DNA of 28,954 bases, from the NCBI GenBank assembly GCA_964496575.1, contig CAZCAC010000109.1, positions 1 through 28,954 of the forward strand, given 5' to 3'. The position numbers were made by a program, and so were the translations under genes. Positions 1 through 8,803 of the stretch are shown one piece after another. This DNA comes from CAZCAC01 sp964496575 (GTDB lineage: Bacteria; Planctomycetota; UBA1135; GCA-002686595). The notes below the pieces were generated by a model. It searched no databases, was not told the origin of the DNA, and was given only the letters and a program-made list of their open reading frames with translations. Position 1 is the stretch's first letter. Every line of letters begins with the position of its first letter.

Positions 1-140
1 ATGACCTGGATTAGCGTGACGAGCTCGTCCTGGCAGAATCCGGCTGCCTACAGGGTCCTCGAATCGTGGCCCGGGAGCCGGGAACCCGCAAGGGCTGGAA
101 GCCGCGTGGCTGGAGATCCGCCACATGGTAACGTCCCGCG

Positions 141-728
141 ATGGCACCCGAGGCCGAAGACGAGCTGGGCCGCCGGCTGGCCGATCAGGAGGGACGCTTG
201 CGCCTGCTCCTGCTCCACCTCGCCGGCCCGGGGGTGCGCTCGCGGGTCGAGGTCGAGGACCTGCTCCAGGAGGTCTACCTGCGCGCGCTCGCCGATCCCG
301 ATCGCCTTCCGGGATCCAGCGATGGGGAGAACGAGCTGTTTCGCTACCTGCGGAAGATCGCCCGGCACGCGGTGATCGACGTGGTGCGAGCGGCGCGCGC
401 GGCCAAGCGGGACGGCCGGGAGGAGCCGCTGAAGCGCTCCGACTGGAGCCGCGGGGGCCCCGGCCAGAGCCGGATCCCCGCCCGAAGCCCCGGACCGGCG
501 ACGCGCCTGGTCGGCGAGGAGACCGCCGAGCAGCTGGCCCGGGCCTACGACCGACTGACCCCCGAGCACCGCCGGATCCTCGGGCTGCGCAAGTTCGAGG
601 GACTCTCCGCTGCGGAGGCGGGGTCGCGGATGGGGCGCAGCGAGAAGGCCGCCCACTCCCTCTTCCGGCGGGCGCTGGAGGCGTGGCAGGCGGAGCTGGC
701 GCGGGAGCGCGACGGAAGCTCCGGATAG
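141..728 (+). CDS. Sigma-70 family RNA polymerase sigma factor (ECF-like)
   Basis: A 195-residue protein with the two-domain layout of an extracytoplasmic-function-type sigma factor, which directs RNA polymerase to a small regulon. Region 2 is at about residues 35-95, with VEDLLQEVYLRAL and LFRYLRKIARHAVIDVVR, the core-binding and -10 recognition helices. After a basic, proline-rich linker, region 4 is at about 133-185, with LTPEHRRILGLRKFEGLS followed by a helix-turn-helix (AAEAGSRMGRSEKAAHSLFRRAL). The length is normal for the family. The ATG at 141 has only a weak ribosome-binding site. The kinase gene starts 54 bp downstream on the same strand. Sigma factors linked to Ser/Thr kinases are common in planctomycetes, where the kinase is thought to control the sigma factor; here that is inferred from linkage. 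No anti-sigma gene is visible. Confidence 0.93.
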   Translation: MAPEAEDELGRRLADQEGRLRLLLLHLAGPGVRSRVEVEDLLQEVYLRALADPDRLPGSSDGENELFRYLRKIARHAVIDVVRAARAAKRDGREEPLKRSDWSRGGPGQSRIPARSPGPATRLVGEETAEQLARAYDRLTPEHRRILGLRKFEGLSAAEAGSRMGRSEKAAHSLFRRALEAWQAELARERDGSSG

Positions 729-782
729 CTTTTCTCGGGGAATGTGCGGGGAGTCGCCACAGGACCTACGCTGGGAAGCGCC

Positions 783-2414
783 ATGAACGATCGATCCCTC
801 GACGACCTGCTCGACGCCCTCGTCGCCCGCTACTCCGACGACCTCGAGGCCGGCGTGGCCCGCCCGCGCGCGGAGTACCTCGCCGAGGTTCCCGCCGACG
901 CGCGCCCCGGACTCGAGCGCTGCCTGAAGATGATCGAGTCGGGCACGGCGCAGACCCCGGCGGCGGGGCAGCCGCTGGTGTCGGGGCTCCGCATCGACCA
1001 CTACGAGCTGGTCCGCGAGCTCGGCCGCGGCGGGATGGCGCTGGTGTGGCTCGCGCGTGATACCGAGCTCGATCGCCCCGTGGCGCTGAAGGTGCTGCGG
1101 CCGGGGCTGGCGCTGGAGCGGCGGCACGCCGACCGCTTCCGGCGGGAAGCGCTGGCGATCGCCAGGCTGAGGCACCCGCACATCGTGCAGATCCACGGGG
1201 CGGGTGAGGCCTACGGCTACCACTACCTGGCGATGGAGTTCGTCGAGGGGCCGTCGCTGGCCACGGTCCTGGAGGCGCTGCCCACCGACCGCGAGCCGAC
1301 CGCCGAGGACCTGGCGCGCGCGACCGGCATCCCCTCGCTGGGGATGACGTCGATGGGCTATGAGCAGGCGGTCGCCCACCTGCTCGCGCCGGTGGCGGAG
1401 GCGCTGGAGGCGGCGCACGAGGTCGGGCTGGTGCACCGCGACATGAAGCCCTCGAACATCCTGATCCACCGCGACGGGCGCGCGGTGCTCGCGGACTTCG
1501 GGCTGGCCAAGGGCGACGACGATCCGGCGCTGTCGCTCACCGGTGACGCGCTCGGGACGCCGTACTACATGTCGCCGGAGCAGGCGTACGTGACCGGACA
1601 GACGGTCGACCACCGCACGGACATCTACAGTCTGGGCGTCACCCTGTACGAGGCGCTCACTGGCGTGCGGCCCTTCGGGGGGAGCACCTTCCTCGAGGTG
1701 GTCGAGGCGATCCGCTCGACCCAGCCGCCGGCCGTCAAGTCTGTCGCCCCGCGCTGCACGCGCAACGCGTCGGCGGTGGTGCGCAAGGCGATGGCCCGGC
1801 AGCCGAAGGACCGCTACGAGTCGGCGGCGGCGATGCGCGACGACCTGGTCGCGATCGCCGAGGAGCGCAGCAGCGAGGCGATGCGCTCGGGCGGCGGCTT
1901 CTTCCGCCGGGCGTGGACCGAGTTCCGGCTGGCGACCTCGGGGTTCCCCTACGAGTATCGGTCGGCGAAGACCTTCCTCGGCCTGCCGCTGGTGCACGTG
2001 ATCAGCGGCCGGCGCCTGCCCGGTCAGAAGATGCGCGTGGCCAAGGGCTGGTTCGCGACCGGTGACATCGCGATCGGAGGGATCGCGTGCGGAGCCTTCG
2101 CGTTCGGCGGGATCAGCTGGGGTGCGATCGCCGGCGGTGTCGTCACCTGGGCGGGGATCGGTCTCGGCGCCTTCACCTGCGCCGGGCTGGGCATCGGCCT
2201 GTTCGCCTTCGCCGGGATCGCGATCGGCTGGCTGGCGATGGGCGGTGTCGCCATCGGTTACGGGGCGCTCGGCGGATTCGCCTACGGTCACTACGCGGCG
2301 GGCGGATCGCCGCACGGGGAGCACGTCATCCGCGAGGGCCAGCCCGACCCGGAGGCGGAGGCGTTCTTCGACAACATCTGGGAGGGGTTCGGGGACTGGA
2401 TGGGAGGGTTCTGA
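783..2414 (+). CDS. Ser/Thr protein kinase (Hanks type) with glycine-rich C-terminal array
   Basis: A 543-residue kinase. The N-terminal 70 residues contain a short acidic helical segment (DDLLDALVARYSDDLEAG). The kinase domain runs from about 73 to 345: glycine loop GRGGMALVWLA from G81, ATP-binding Lys K103, catalytic HRDMKPSN with D220, metal-binding DFG with D238, activation-segment end GTPYYMSPEQA. All key catalytic residues are present, so it should be active. Unlike PknB-type kinases there is no single clean transmembrane helix and no PASTA domain. Instead a linker (YEYRSAKTFLGLPLVHV, near 390) leads to a Gly/Ala/Ile repeat at about 427-505 and an acidic and aromatic tail. The ATG at 783 is preferred over an upstream GTG at 744 because conserved-looking sequence begins there. 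It follows the sigma gene by 54 bp, so they are probably co-transcribed. Confidence 0.93.
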   Translation: MNDRSLDDLLDALVARYSDDLEAGVARPRAEYLAEVPADARPGLERCLKMIESGTAQTPAAGQPLVSGLRIDHYELVRELGRGGMALVWLARDTELDRPVALKVLRPGLALERRHADRFRREALAIARLRHPHIVQIHGAGEAYGYHYLAMEFVEGPSLATVLEALPTDREPTAEDLARATGIPSLGMTSMGYEQAVAHLLAPVAEALEAAHEVGLVHRDMKPSNILIHRDGRAVLADFGLAKGDDDPALSLTGDALGTPYYMSPEQAYVTGQTVDHRTDIYSLGVTLYEALTGVRPFGGSTFLEVVEAIRSTQPPAVKSVAPRCTRNASAVVRKAMARQPKDRYESAAAMRDDLVAIAEERSSEAMRSGGGFFRRAWTEFRLATSGFPYEYRSAKTFLGLPLVHVISGRRLPGQKMRVAKGWFATGDIAIGGIACGAFAFGGISWGAIAGGVVTWAGIGLGAFTCAGLGIGLFAFAGIAIGWLAMGGVAIGYGALGGFAYGHYAAGGSPHGEHVIREGQPDPEAEAFFDNIWEGFGDWMGGF

Positions 2415-2766
2415 GCGGACAGTGCGGCCTGCTGCGCAGCGACACGGAGGAGGCAGAGAGCGCGGTGGTTTCACGCAGAGATCGCAGAGAACCTCAGCGC
2501 CGCTCAGGTTCTCGGCGAACTCCGTGTGAAACCACCGCGTCCTCTTTTTCCTCCGGGACCGATCTCCCGCAATCCCAACTCTTCACAGCAGAGGCTTCTT
2601 ACGGAACCGCAACCGGAGGGGCAGTCTCGCCGGCGGTCGACCCTGGCGGGGGTGAGGATCGCTCCTACACTCTATCTATCCCTCATCCGATCACGACTCT
2701 CGGGAAACCCCGCATCCGGACCGGCCCGTCGTGATCACCTGATCCCACACCATTCTGGCTCTCATC
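2415..2766. other. Intergenic region between kinase and tricorn protease
   Basis: This 352-bp stretch holds no convincing gene. Its left third is occupied by the palindromic element at 2445-2555. The remaining 210 bp precede the protease start and should hold its promoter. I could not pick a convincing -35/-10 pair or a Shine-Dalgarno sequence before the ATG at 2767. Confidence 0.6.
2445..2555. repeat. 111-bp imperfect palindromic intergenic element
   Basis: Two 55-nt arms (2445-2499 and 2501-2555) around a central C at 2500 match at 45 of 55 positions when one is reverse-complemented. The arms begin CGGAGGA, share CGCGGTGGTTTCAC, and end in AGAACCT-based inner stems. A related half-arm (30 of 33 matches) lies at 13806-13838. 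The TTTCACGCAGAG-type core resembles dispersed intergenic palindromes I recall from several high-GC bacterial groups, but that resemblance is from memory. It lies 30 bp after the kinase stop, so its transcript could fold into a long hairpin and act as a terminator or mRNA stabiliser. No transposase is attached. Confidence 0.8.
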
Positions 2767-5700
2767 ATGAGGACTCTGTCTCTCCTATCTGTTCTCCTCC
2801 TGACCACCGTCGCCACGGCAGGGGCTCGCGAGATCAAGCTCCCGCGTCAGCCGCGAATCTCCCCCGACGGTCAGAGCATCGCCTTCGCCTGGCAGAAGGA
2901 CATCTGGACGGTCTCGGCTCGTGGCGGCGAGGCGACGCGGCTCACGATTCACCCCGCAGGGGACTCGCAACCGCACTTCACGCCGGACGGGAAGGCGATC
3001 GCGTTCACCAGCGACCGCAGCGGGCGCTCTCAGATCCACCTGATCCCCGTCGGCGGTGGTGAGTCGCGCCAGGTCACTTTCGACTCGGCGTCGAAGACCC
3101 TGGTGGGGTTCACCGCGGACTGTGAAGGCATGCTGATCACTCATAGCAGCGATCGCACGTGGGGACGAATCGATGCGACGCGGCTCTACGAGATCGATCT
3201 CGCCGGCGAGAAGCCGAAGCGGATGGTCTTCGACGTGGGGTTCTCCGACGCGCGCCTCTCGCCGGACGGCAGCAAGGTCCTCTTCACCCGCGGGCGCGGG
3301 GCGTGGAACCGCAAGGGCTACGTCGGGCCGTCGTCGCTGCAGATGTGGCTCGCCGACCTGAGCGCGACGCCCGTGAAGCTGACGCGCCTCGATCGCGATC
3401 GCGAGGGCTACCAGAACGTGTCGTGGATGAACCCGATGTGGTCGCCGGACGGAACCGGTTTCTACTACGTCAGCGACCCCGACGGGACCTTCGACGTCTA
3501 CTACCGCAATCTCGACGGGACCGGGGTGAAGCGGATCACGAAGGTCGGCGCGGACGATCGCAGCGACGATGGCGTCGCGTTCCCCAGCCTCTCCGCCGAC
3601 GGCCGGACGATGGTGTTCCGCCGGCGCTTCGACCTGCACCGCCTCGATCTCTTCGACGGAACGGTCACGCAGCTCGAGCTTCACGCCACCGGAGACGCCG
3701 TGGCGGGCGCGCTGGAGCGGCGCAGCGAGACCAGCGCCAGCGACGTCGCGTTCACCGACGACGGCAAGCAGTTCGCCTTCACCTCCGGTGAGGACATCTG
3801 GGTGATGGATAGGATCCTCAAGGAGCCGGTCCGGGTCACCGACACCCCGCACCAGGAGTCGAGCCTGGTCTTCAGCGACGACGGCCAGCGCCTCTTCTTC
3901 GTCTCCGACGTCGCCGGCGAGGTCGATATCTGGGAGGCGACGCACGACCGAGAGGACGGGATCTGGTGGCTGGCGGAGAGCTTCACGCTGCGCCAGGTCA
4001 CCGACGATTCGCTGGTCGAGAGCCGGCTGGAGGCGAGCCCCACGGGTGAGCACATCGGCTATGTCAAGGGCCCGGACCTGTTCGTGATGGACGAGGACGG
4101 CTCGGACCACCGCCGCGTGGCGAAGATGTGGTCGCCGCCGCGCTTCGACTGGGCGCCGGATGGGAAGTGGATCGTCTACTCGACGCAGGACGACAACTAC
4201 AACGACGACGTCTGGGTCGTTCCGCTCGACGGCACGCGCGAGCCGTTCAACCTCTCCCGCCACCCCGACAACGACAGCGGCCCGGTGTGGTCCCCGGATG
4301 GGAAGCGGATCGCGTTCACCAGCCGGCGGGAGCTGGAGGAGAGCGACATCTACTGGATCAACCTCACCAACGAGGAGGAAGAGAAGACCAGCCGCGACAA
4401 GAAGCTCGAGGAAGCCCTCGAGGCGATGAAATCGAAGAAGAAGGGCGGCAAGAAAGAAGGCAAGGGCAAGCCGGGAGACGGCGGCGCCGAGAAACCGGCC
4501 ACGCCGGAGGCTGAAGAGAAGGAGCAAGAGCCGAAGGAGGAGGAGAAGAAAGAGAAGGACGAAGACGCGGTCGAGGTCACGATCGACTTCGAGGGTCTTC
4601 GCGAGCGGACGCACCGGATCTCAGTCCGCGACTCCCGCGAGAGCGGTCTGATCTGGTCCCCCGACGGGAAGAAGCTCGCGTTCAGCGCGACGATCGACGG
4701 CCAGAGTGGCTTCTACACGGTCGAGTTCCCGGACCCCGGCTCACCGAAGAAGTTGGCCTCTTCGGGCCTGTCCAGCGCGCGCTGGCTGAAGGAGGCCAAG
4801 GAGATCGTCGGTCTCTCCCGCTCGTCGGGTGGCTCGGGCCGAGGTGGCCGCTTCTCGTTCATGTTCGGCGGCGGTGGCGGCACTCCGGCGGCGATGAGCG
4901 AGCGCGGCGAGGTGGAGTCCTTCTCCTTCAGCGTCCGGCGCGTGCGCGACTGGCACGCGGTGCGGCAGATCTCCTTCGACCAGGGGTGGCGCGCGATGCG
5001 CGACCGCTTCTACGACGAGCGGATGAACAACCGCGACTGGCTGGCGATCCGCAAGAAGTACCGACCGATCGCTGAGCAGTGTCTCGGCCGGGCCGAGTTC
5101 TCCGAGCTGATGAACATGATGCTCGGCGAGCTCAACGCCTCGCACATGGGACACCGCGGAGGGAGCGACCCGCTGCCGGACGCTCCCGAGCAGAACGCCT
5201 GGTCCCCCACCACCTACCACCTCGGCTTGCGCTACGAGCTCGGCATCGAGGGCCCTGGCTTGCGCGTGGAGAGCGTCATCCCCGGCAGCCCCTGCCACCG
5301 GGAGCGCTCGCGCGTGGAGCCGGGCGAGACGCTGCTGGCGATCGACGGCGTGAAGGTCGGACCGGAGAGCGAACTCGACGCCCTGCTGACCCTCGACCAG
5401 CTCCGCGACGTCGAGCTGACCGTCGCCGGCAAGGGCGGCGAGGAACGATCCGTGACGGTGCGACCGACGACCTCCGTGTCGGAGCTCCTCTACCAGGAGT
5501 GGATCGAGCAGCGGCGCGCCATCGTCGACGAGCTGTCGGAGGGCAAGCTCGGCTACCTGCACATCCGCGGGATGAACATGTCGAGCTTCCGGCAGATGGA
5601 AGAGGACCTGTACCACGCTGGCTACGGCAAGGATGGGATCATCATCGATGTCCGCTTCAACGGTGGCGGCTCGACCGCCGACCACGTGATGACCTCGCTG

Positions 5701-6180
5701 GCCCAGCCGGCCCACGCGATCACCCGCTCGCGCGGCAGCGGCGAGGGCTATCCTCACGATCGCAAGATCTACGCGTCGTGGGACAAGCCGATGGTGATGA
5801 TGTGCAACGAGCACTCCTTCTCCAACGCCGAGATCGTCGCGCACGCGGTCAAGCAGACGGGTCGCGGCAAGGTGGTCGGCATGCGCACCGCCGGGGGCGT
5901 GATCAGCACCGGCAGCGCGCGTCTGCTCGACGGCAGCTCGGTGCGGATGCCCGCGCGCGGCTGGTACCTCATCACCACCGGCGAGGACATGGAACTCAAC
6001 GGTTGTCTGCCGGACATCGCGCTGTGGAACCCGCCGACCGGCGAGGACCTGCAGCTGCACGCTGCGGCGAAGGCGCTGCTCCAGGACGTCGAGGCGGAGA
6101 AGGCGAAAGGCCGCGCGAAGATCGTGCCTGCCGCGGAGAAGCGCGCCAGCGAGGGGAAGACCGTCTTCGGGTCGTTCTAG
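2767..6180 (+). CDS. Exported tricorn-type protease (beta-propeller, PDZ, S41 peptidase)
   Basis: A 1137-residue protein. A signal peptide (MRTLSLLSVLLLTTVATAGA) is followed by repeated WD40/TolB-like blades with the SPDG signature (for example SPDGSKVLF and SPDGKRIAF) over about residues 25-680. A PDZ domain lies at about 820-900 and the S41/C-terminal-protease fold at about 920-1085. The tricorn catalytic set is visible: S792-H793 in LGELNASHMG, nucleophile S1019 in NEHSFSNAEI, and E1076 in EDMELNG. The family degrades peptides through a large assembly in which the propellers act as gates; the signal peptide places this one outside the cytoplasm. Two low-complexity insertions are unusual: Lys/Glu-rich at about 535-600 and Gly-rich at about 683-715. 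Its stop is 16 bp from the stop of the converging gene. Confidence 0.93.
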   Translation: MRTLSLLSVLLLTTVATAGAREIKLPRQPRISPDGQSIAFAWQKDIWTVSARGGEATRLTIHPAGDSQPHFTPDGKAIAFTSDRSGRSQIHLIPVGGGESRQVTFDSASKTLVGFTADCEGMLITHSSDRTWGRIDATRLYEIDLAGEKPKRMVFDVGFSDARLSPDGSKVLFTRGRGAWNRKGYVGPSSLQMWLADLSATPVKLTRLDRDREGYQNVSWMNPMWSPDGTGFYYVSDPDGTFDVYYRNLDGTGVKRITKVGADDRSDDGVAFPSLSADGRTMVFRRRFDLHRLDLFDGTVTQLELHATGDAVAGALERRSETSASDVAFTDDGKQFAFTSGEDIWVMDRILKEPVRVTDTPHQESSLVFSDDGQRLFFVSDVAGEVDIWEATHDREDGIWWLAESFTLRQVTDDSLVESRLEASPTGEHIGYVKGPDLFVMDEDGSDHRRVAKMWSPPRFDWAPDGKWIVYSTQDDNYNDDVWVVPLDGTREPFNLSRHPDNDSGPVWSPDGKRIAFTSRRELEESDIYWINLTNEEEEKTSRDKKLEEALEAMKSKKKGGKKEGKGKPGDGGAEKPATPEAEEKEQEPKEEEKKEKDEDAVEVTIDFEGLRERTHRISVRDSRESGLIWSPDGKKLAFSATIDGQSGFYTVEFPDPGSPKKLASSGLSSARWLKEAKEIVGLSRSSGGSGRGGRFSFMFGGGGGTPAAMSERGEVESFSFSVRRVRDWHAVRQISFDQGWRAMRDRFYDERMNNRDWLAIRKKYRPIAEQCLGRAEFSELMNMMLGELNASHMGHRGGSDPLPDAPEQNAWSPTTYHLGLRYELGIEGPGLRVESVIPGSPCHRERSRVEPGETLLAIDGVKVGPESELDALLTLDQLRDVELTVAGKGGEERSVTVRPTTSVSELLYQEWIEQRRAIVDELSEGKLGYLHIRGMNMSSFRQMEEDLYHAGYGKDGIIIDVRFNGGGSTADHVMTSLAQPAHAITRSRGSGEGYPHDRKIYASWDKPMVMMCNEHSFSNAEIVAHAVKQTGRGKVVGMRTAGGVISTGSARLLDGSSVRMPARGWYLITTGEDMELNGCLPDIALWNPPTGEDLQLHAAAKALLQDVEAEKAKGRAKIVPAAEKRASEGKTVFGSF

Positions 6181-6182
6181 GA

Positions 6183-6198
6183 AGTACGGCTCCGTACT
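6183..6198. terminator. Short hairpin between convergent genes
   Basis: AGTACGG (6183-6189) and CCGTACT (6192-6198) form a perfect 7-bp inverted repeat with a 2-nt gap, directly after the tricorn protease stop and touching the stop of the opposite-strand gene. It is the only structure in the 16-bp gap, so it may serve both strands. No T-run follows, so Rho-independent activity is uncertain. Confidence 0.4.
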
Positions 6199-8704
6199 AC
6201 AGCTCGACCCTGACGGTCTGCTCGGAGTCGACCCTGATCCGGCCGGAGACACTCAGCTCTTCGTAGACGATCTCCGGAACCCGGCTCAGGTCCTGTCGCC
6301 GCAGCACGACCGTGTACTCGCCGGGAAACACGTCCTCGAAGGAGAAGTCGCTCGTCACCGGCGCCTTCGGATCCACCCAGACCGCGCGCGGGGTCAGCCC
6401 CTCCACCACCGGAACGAGACTCACCGTGTACCGGTCCTCGGGGTCGATGCCCGGAGGCATCGTCAACTGCCCCTCGATCCGACCGCCGACCGGGAGGACG
6501 ATCCGAAGCTCACTCTGGGTCGCGCCGAGCTCTCTGTGGTGGTACTCGTTGTCCCAGGGGCTGGCGCGCGTCTTGTAGATGGTGACCGTGACCGGAGCAT
6601 CGGGCAGTCCCTCGAGCACGTACTGCCCGGTCCTGATATCGCGGCTCACGTTCACCGCTCCGCTCGGGAGCTTCGCACTCACCGCGCAGTTCAGCGCGCG
6701 ACCCTTCGTGTCCTCGATGATCACCAGCGCCTTGCGCCCCTTTTCGAGCCGGAGCTCGACCGGCGACCCGTCCGGGGGAACCTCGAACTCGGGATCGCGG
6801 AAGGGGATGTAGCCGTCGCACCCTGCAAACAGCGCGACGCTGTCGGTGAAGATCTCGGCGAACTCGAAGAGCGCGTTCTCGACGCCGGATCGGCCTGAGG
6901 ACTGGAGGCCGCGGTAGCTGAGGTCGAGTGGCCGATAGGAGATCGCCACGCTGCCCCGGCTGAGCGGTTCGCCCTCCTCGTCGAGCAGCCGGACGCGTAG
7001 CGTCCTGGGAGCCCGGTCCAGCACGACGTCCACGTCGCGGTGCTCCTCCGGCGAGAGCGGCTCGAGCTCGCGCTCGACGAGAATCGTATTGAAGCCGCTG
7101 ACGACCAGGAGCTGCAGGGGCAGACCGGGCCGCACGCCGCTCACGATCACCCTCTCGCTCCCCCTCACCTGGCTGAAGTTCAGCGTCACCCCGCCACCGC
7201 GCACGATGCGGGAGTGGAGGCTGGTCCCCAGCTCCTGGAACAGGGACTGGATCGGCCAGGTGATCTCCTGCTCGAAGGGGTACCGGTCGGTCGTGAGAGC
7301 GCAGCGCACCCTCCGCATCGCGGTGCCGTCCGGCGCGAGGAAACGCAGGCGTAGCAGGGTGCCTCGGCGCATCGTCACGATCAGCTCGCCGCCCTCGGGT
7401 CCGACGAACGCCGGCACCTCCTCGATCTCGCAGCCGACCGCGAGGACGCGGACCATGGCCGGACCCGCGGCGAGACCGGTCAGCACGGTGCGCCCTTCCC
7501 CGTCCGTCGGCTCGCTGGGGCGCGACCTGGCCTCGAGGGTCGTGGCGACTGCTCCCTGGATCGGGGCGCCCTCGCGGTCCTGGACCCGGACCGCGAGCTC
7601 GAGCTTGCCGCGCGGCACGCGCAGCGGGATGTCGCCCAGGTCGAGATCCCGGACGAGGTCGGCCGCCTCGATCTGGATCGCCCGTTCGACCTGATGGCTC
7701 GGAGGACAGATCCTCAAGGACTCGCCGAGGAGGTTCGGGCTCTCGAGCACGACCTCGAAGCGCCCGTCGTCGCCGGCGCGCACGTCGTCGAGCCACTGCC
7801 GGTTCACGCTCCCGTCGGCGTAGACGAGCTTCGGGTAGATGCGGGCGCCGGCGACCGGCTCGCCGCCCTCGACCTCCACGACCCGGCCCAGGATGCGCAG
7901 GGGTCGGGTGAGCTCGACGAGCAGACCCTCGACCGGGCGCTCGAGGGCGATGCTGGTGAACCAGGAGTCCACCGCGAGCGAGCGATCCTTCAGGCGGTAG
8001 CGGCCCGGCACCCGCAGCCGCCCGCTCCAGTCCTCCGGGAGGCCGTAGATCAGGAACGCGCCCGCATCGTCCGTGACTTCCTCGATCCTGCCCGGGACCA
8101 GGCGGTCGAGCCCCAGCTCCTCCAGCACCTGCAGGTCGTCCAGGAAGGAACGGTCCGAGTCCAGCGTGAGCTCGATGCGTTCCTGCGGTTCCTGCCCATC
8201 GACGACGACCCACCCCGAGACGACGGAGCGAGGCTCGAGCTGGACCTCGTGACGCCCCGCCTCGAGCGACACCTCGAGGACCTGCGGAGCCGAGCTCGGG
8301 ACGAGGACCAGGAGGCGGGCGACCCCTTCCTCGCCCTCCTCGAGCTCGAGCTGCCCGCGGGTGTCGGTCTCGCCGGTCAGCAGCAGGCGCCCGGGCTGGT
8401 ACAGCGCGAAGTCCACCTCCGTCAGTGTCCGCTCGTCGGGATCCCGTAGCGCGTAGACCGCCGGTCCAGGTGGCTCCGCGACCGGGGTGATGGCTTCGCG
8501 AGACGCTTCCTCGGTCTCGGGACTCTCGAGCGGTCTCCCCTGGGCCTCCGCGGCCGGCGGGACACTCTCGAGGTCCGCGACCGGCTCTTCACCCCGATCC
8601 GGATCGGTTCCGAGAACACCGCCGAACATCAAGCCGACCACCACCACCGCTCCGGCGAGGACCAGCAGACTGAGGATCAGGGAGAGCGGGTTGCGCGATT
8701 CCAT
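6197..8704 (-). CDS. Membrane-anchored protein with carboxypeptidase-regulatory-like repeats
   Basis: An 835-residue protein anchored by one N-terminal transmembrane helix (about residues 7-30), followed by an acidic Pro/Glu-rich spacer and a long extracytoplasmic part. That part contains several beta-sandwich units of the carboxypeptidase regulatory-like/Cna-B kind, recognised by motifs such as GRVVEVEGGEPVAGARI (near 270), VRVQDREGAPIQGAVATTLE (near 370) with TDGEGRTVLTGLAAG, and VRLLDEEGEPLSRGSVAISY (near 565). Such repeats are structural or binding modules. I see no peptidase or other catalytic motif and no LPXTG anchor. The ATG has a clear GGAGG ribosome-binding site seven bases upstream. 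It lies 99 bp downstream of the DUF4143 ATPase gene on the same strand. The specific function is unknown; surface adhesion or substrate binding would be a guess. Confidence 0.85.
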   Translation of the reverse strand: MESRNPLSLILSLLVLAGAVVVVGLMFGGVLGTDPDRGEEPVADLESVPPAAEAQGRPLESPETEEASREAITPVAEPPGPAVYALRDPDERTLTEVDFALYQPGRLLLTGETDTRGQLELEEGEEGVARLLVLVPSSAPQVLEVSLEAGRHEVQLEPRSVVSGWVVVDGQEPQERIELTLDSDRSFLDDLQVLEELGLDRLVPGRIEEVTDDAGAFLIYGLPEDWSGRLRVPGRYRLKDRSLAVDSWFTSIALERPVEGLLVELTRPLRILGRVVEVEGGEPVAGARIYPKLVYADGSVNRQWLDDVRAGDDGRFEVVLESPNLLGESLRICPPSHQVERAIQIEAADLVRDLDLGDIPLRVPRGKLELAVRVQDREGAPIQGAVATTLEARSRPSEPTDGEGRTVLTGLAAGPAMVRVLAVGCEIEEVPAFVGPEGGELIVTMRRGTLLRLRFLAPDGTAMRRVRCALTTDRYPFEQEITWPIQSLFQELGTSLHSRIVRGGGVTLNFSQVRGSERVIVSGVRPGLPLQLLVVSGFNTILVERELEPLSPEEHRDVDVVLDRAPRTLRVRLLDEEGEPLSRGSVAISYRPLDLSYRGLQSSGRSGVENALFEFAEIFTDSVALFAGCDGYIPFRDPEFEVPPDGSPVELRLEKGRKALVIIEDTKGRALNCAVSAKLPSGAVNVSRDIRTGQYVLEGLPDAPVTVTIYKTRASPWDNEYHHRELGATQSELRIVLPVGGRIEGQLTMPPGIDPEDRYTVSLVPVVEGLTPRAVWVDPKAPVTSDFSFEDVFPGEYTVVLRRQDLSRVPEIVYEELSVSGRIRVDSEQTVRVEL

Positions 8705-8803
8705 CGGGCCTCCTCCTGCCCGGTGAGCGCGGAGCTCGCGCTCGGGTTCAGGCCGAAGGCGCGAAACCGGTAAGCGGTGGCCTTGCCCCGATTCCGACCC
8801 TCC

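Noticed and set aside
48..2474. Open frame of about 800 codons antisense to the sigma factor and kinase
   Set aside because: Arg/Leu/Asp-rich composition without protein-family motifs, typical of the complement of a high-GC gene; both sense genes have clear domains.
2785..4614. Open frame of about 600 codons antisense to the tricorn protease
   Set aside because: It mirrors codon bias of the sense gene and has no recognisable motif.
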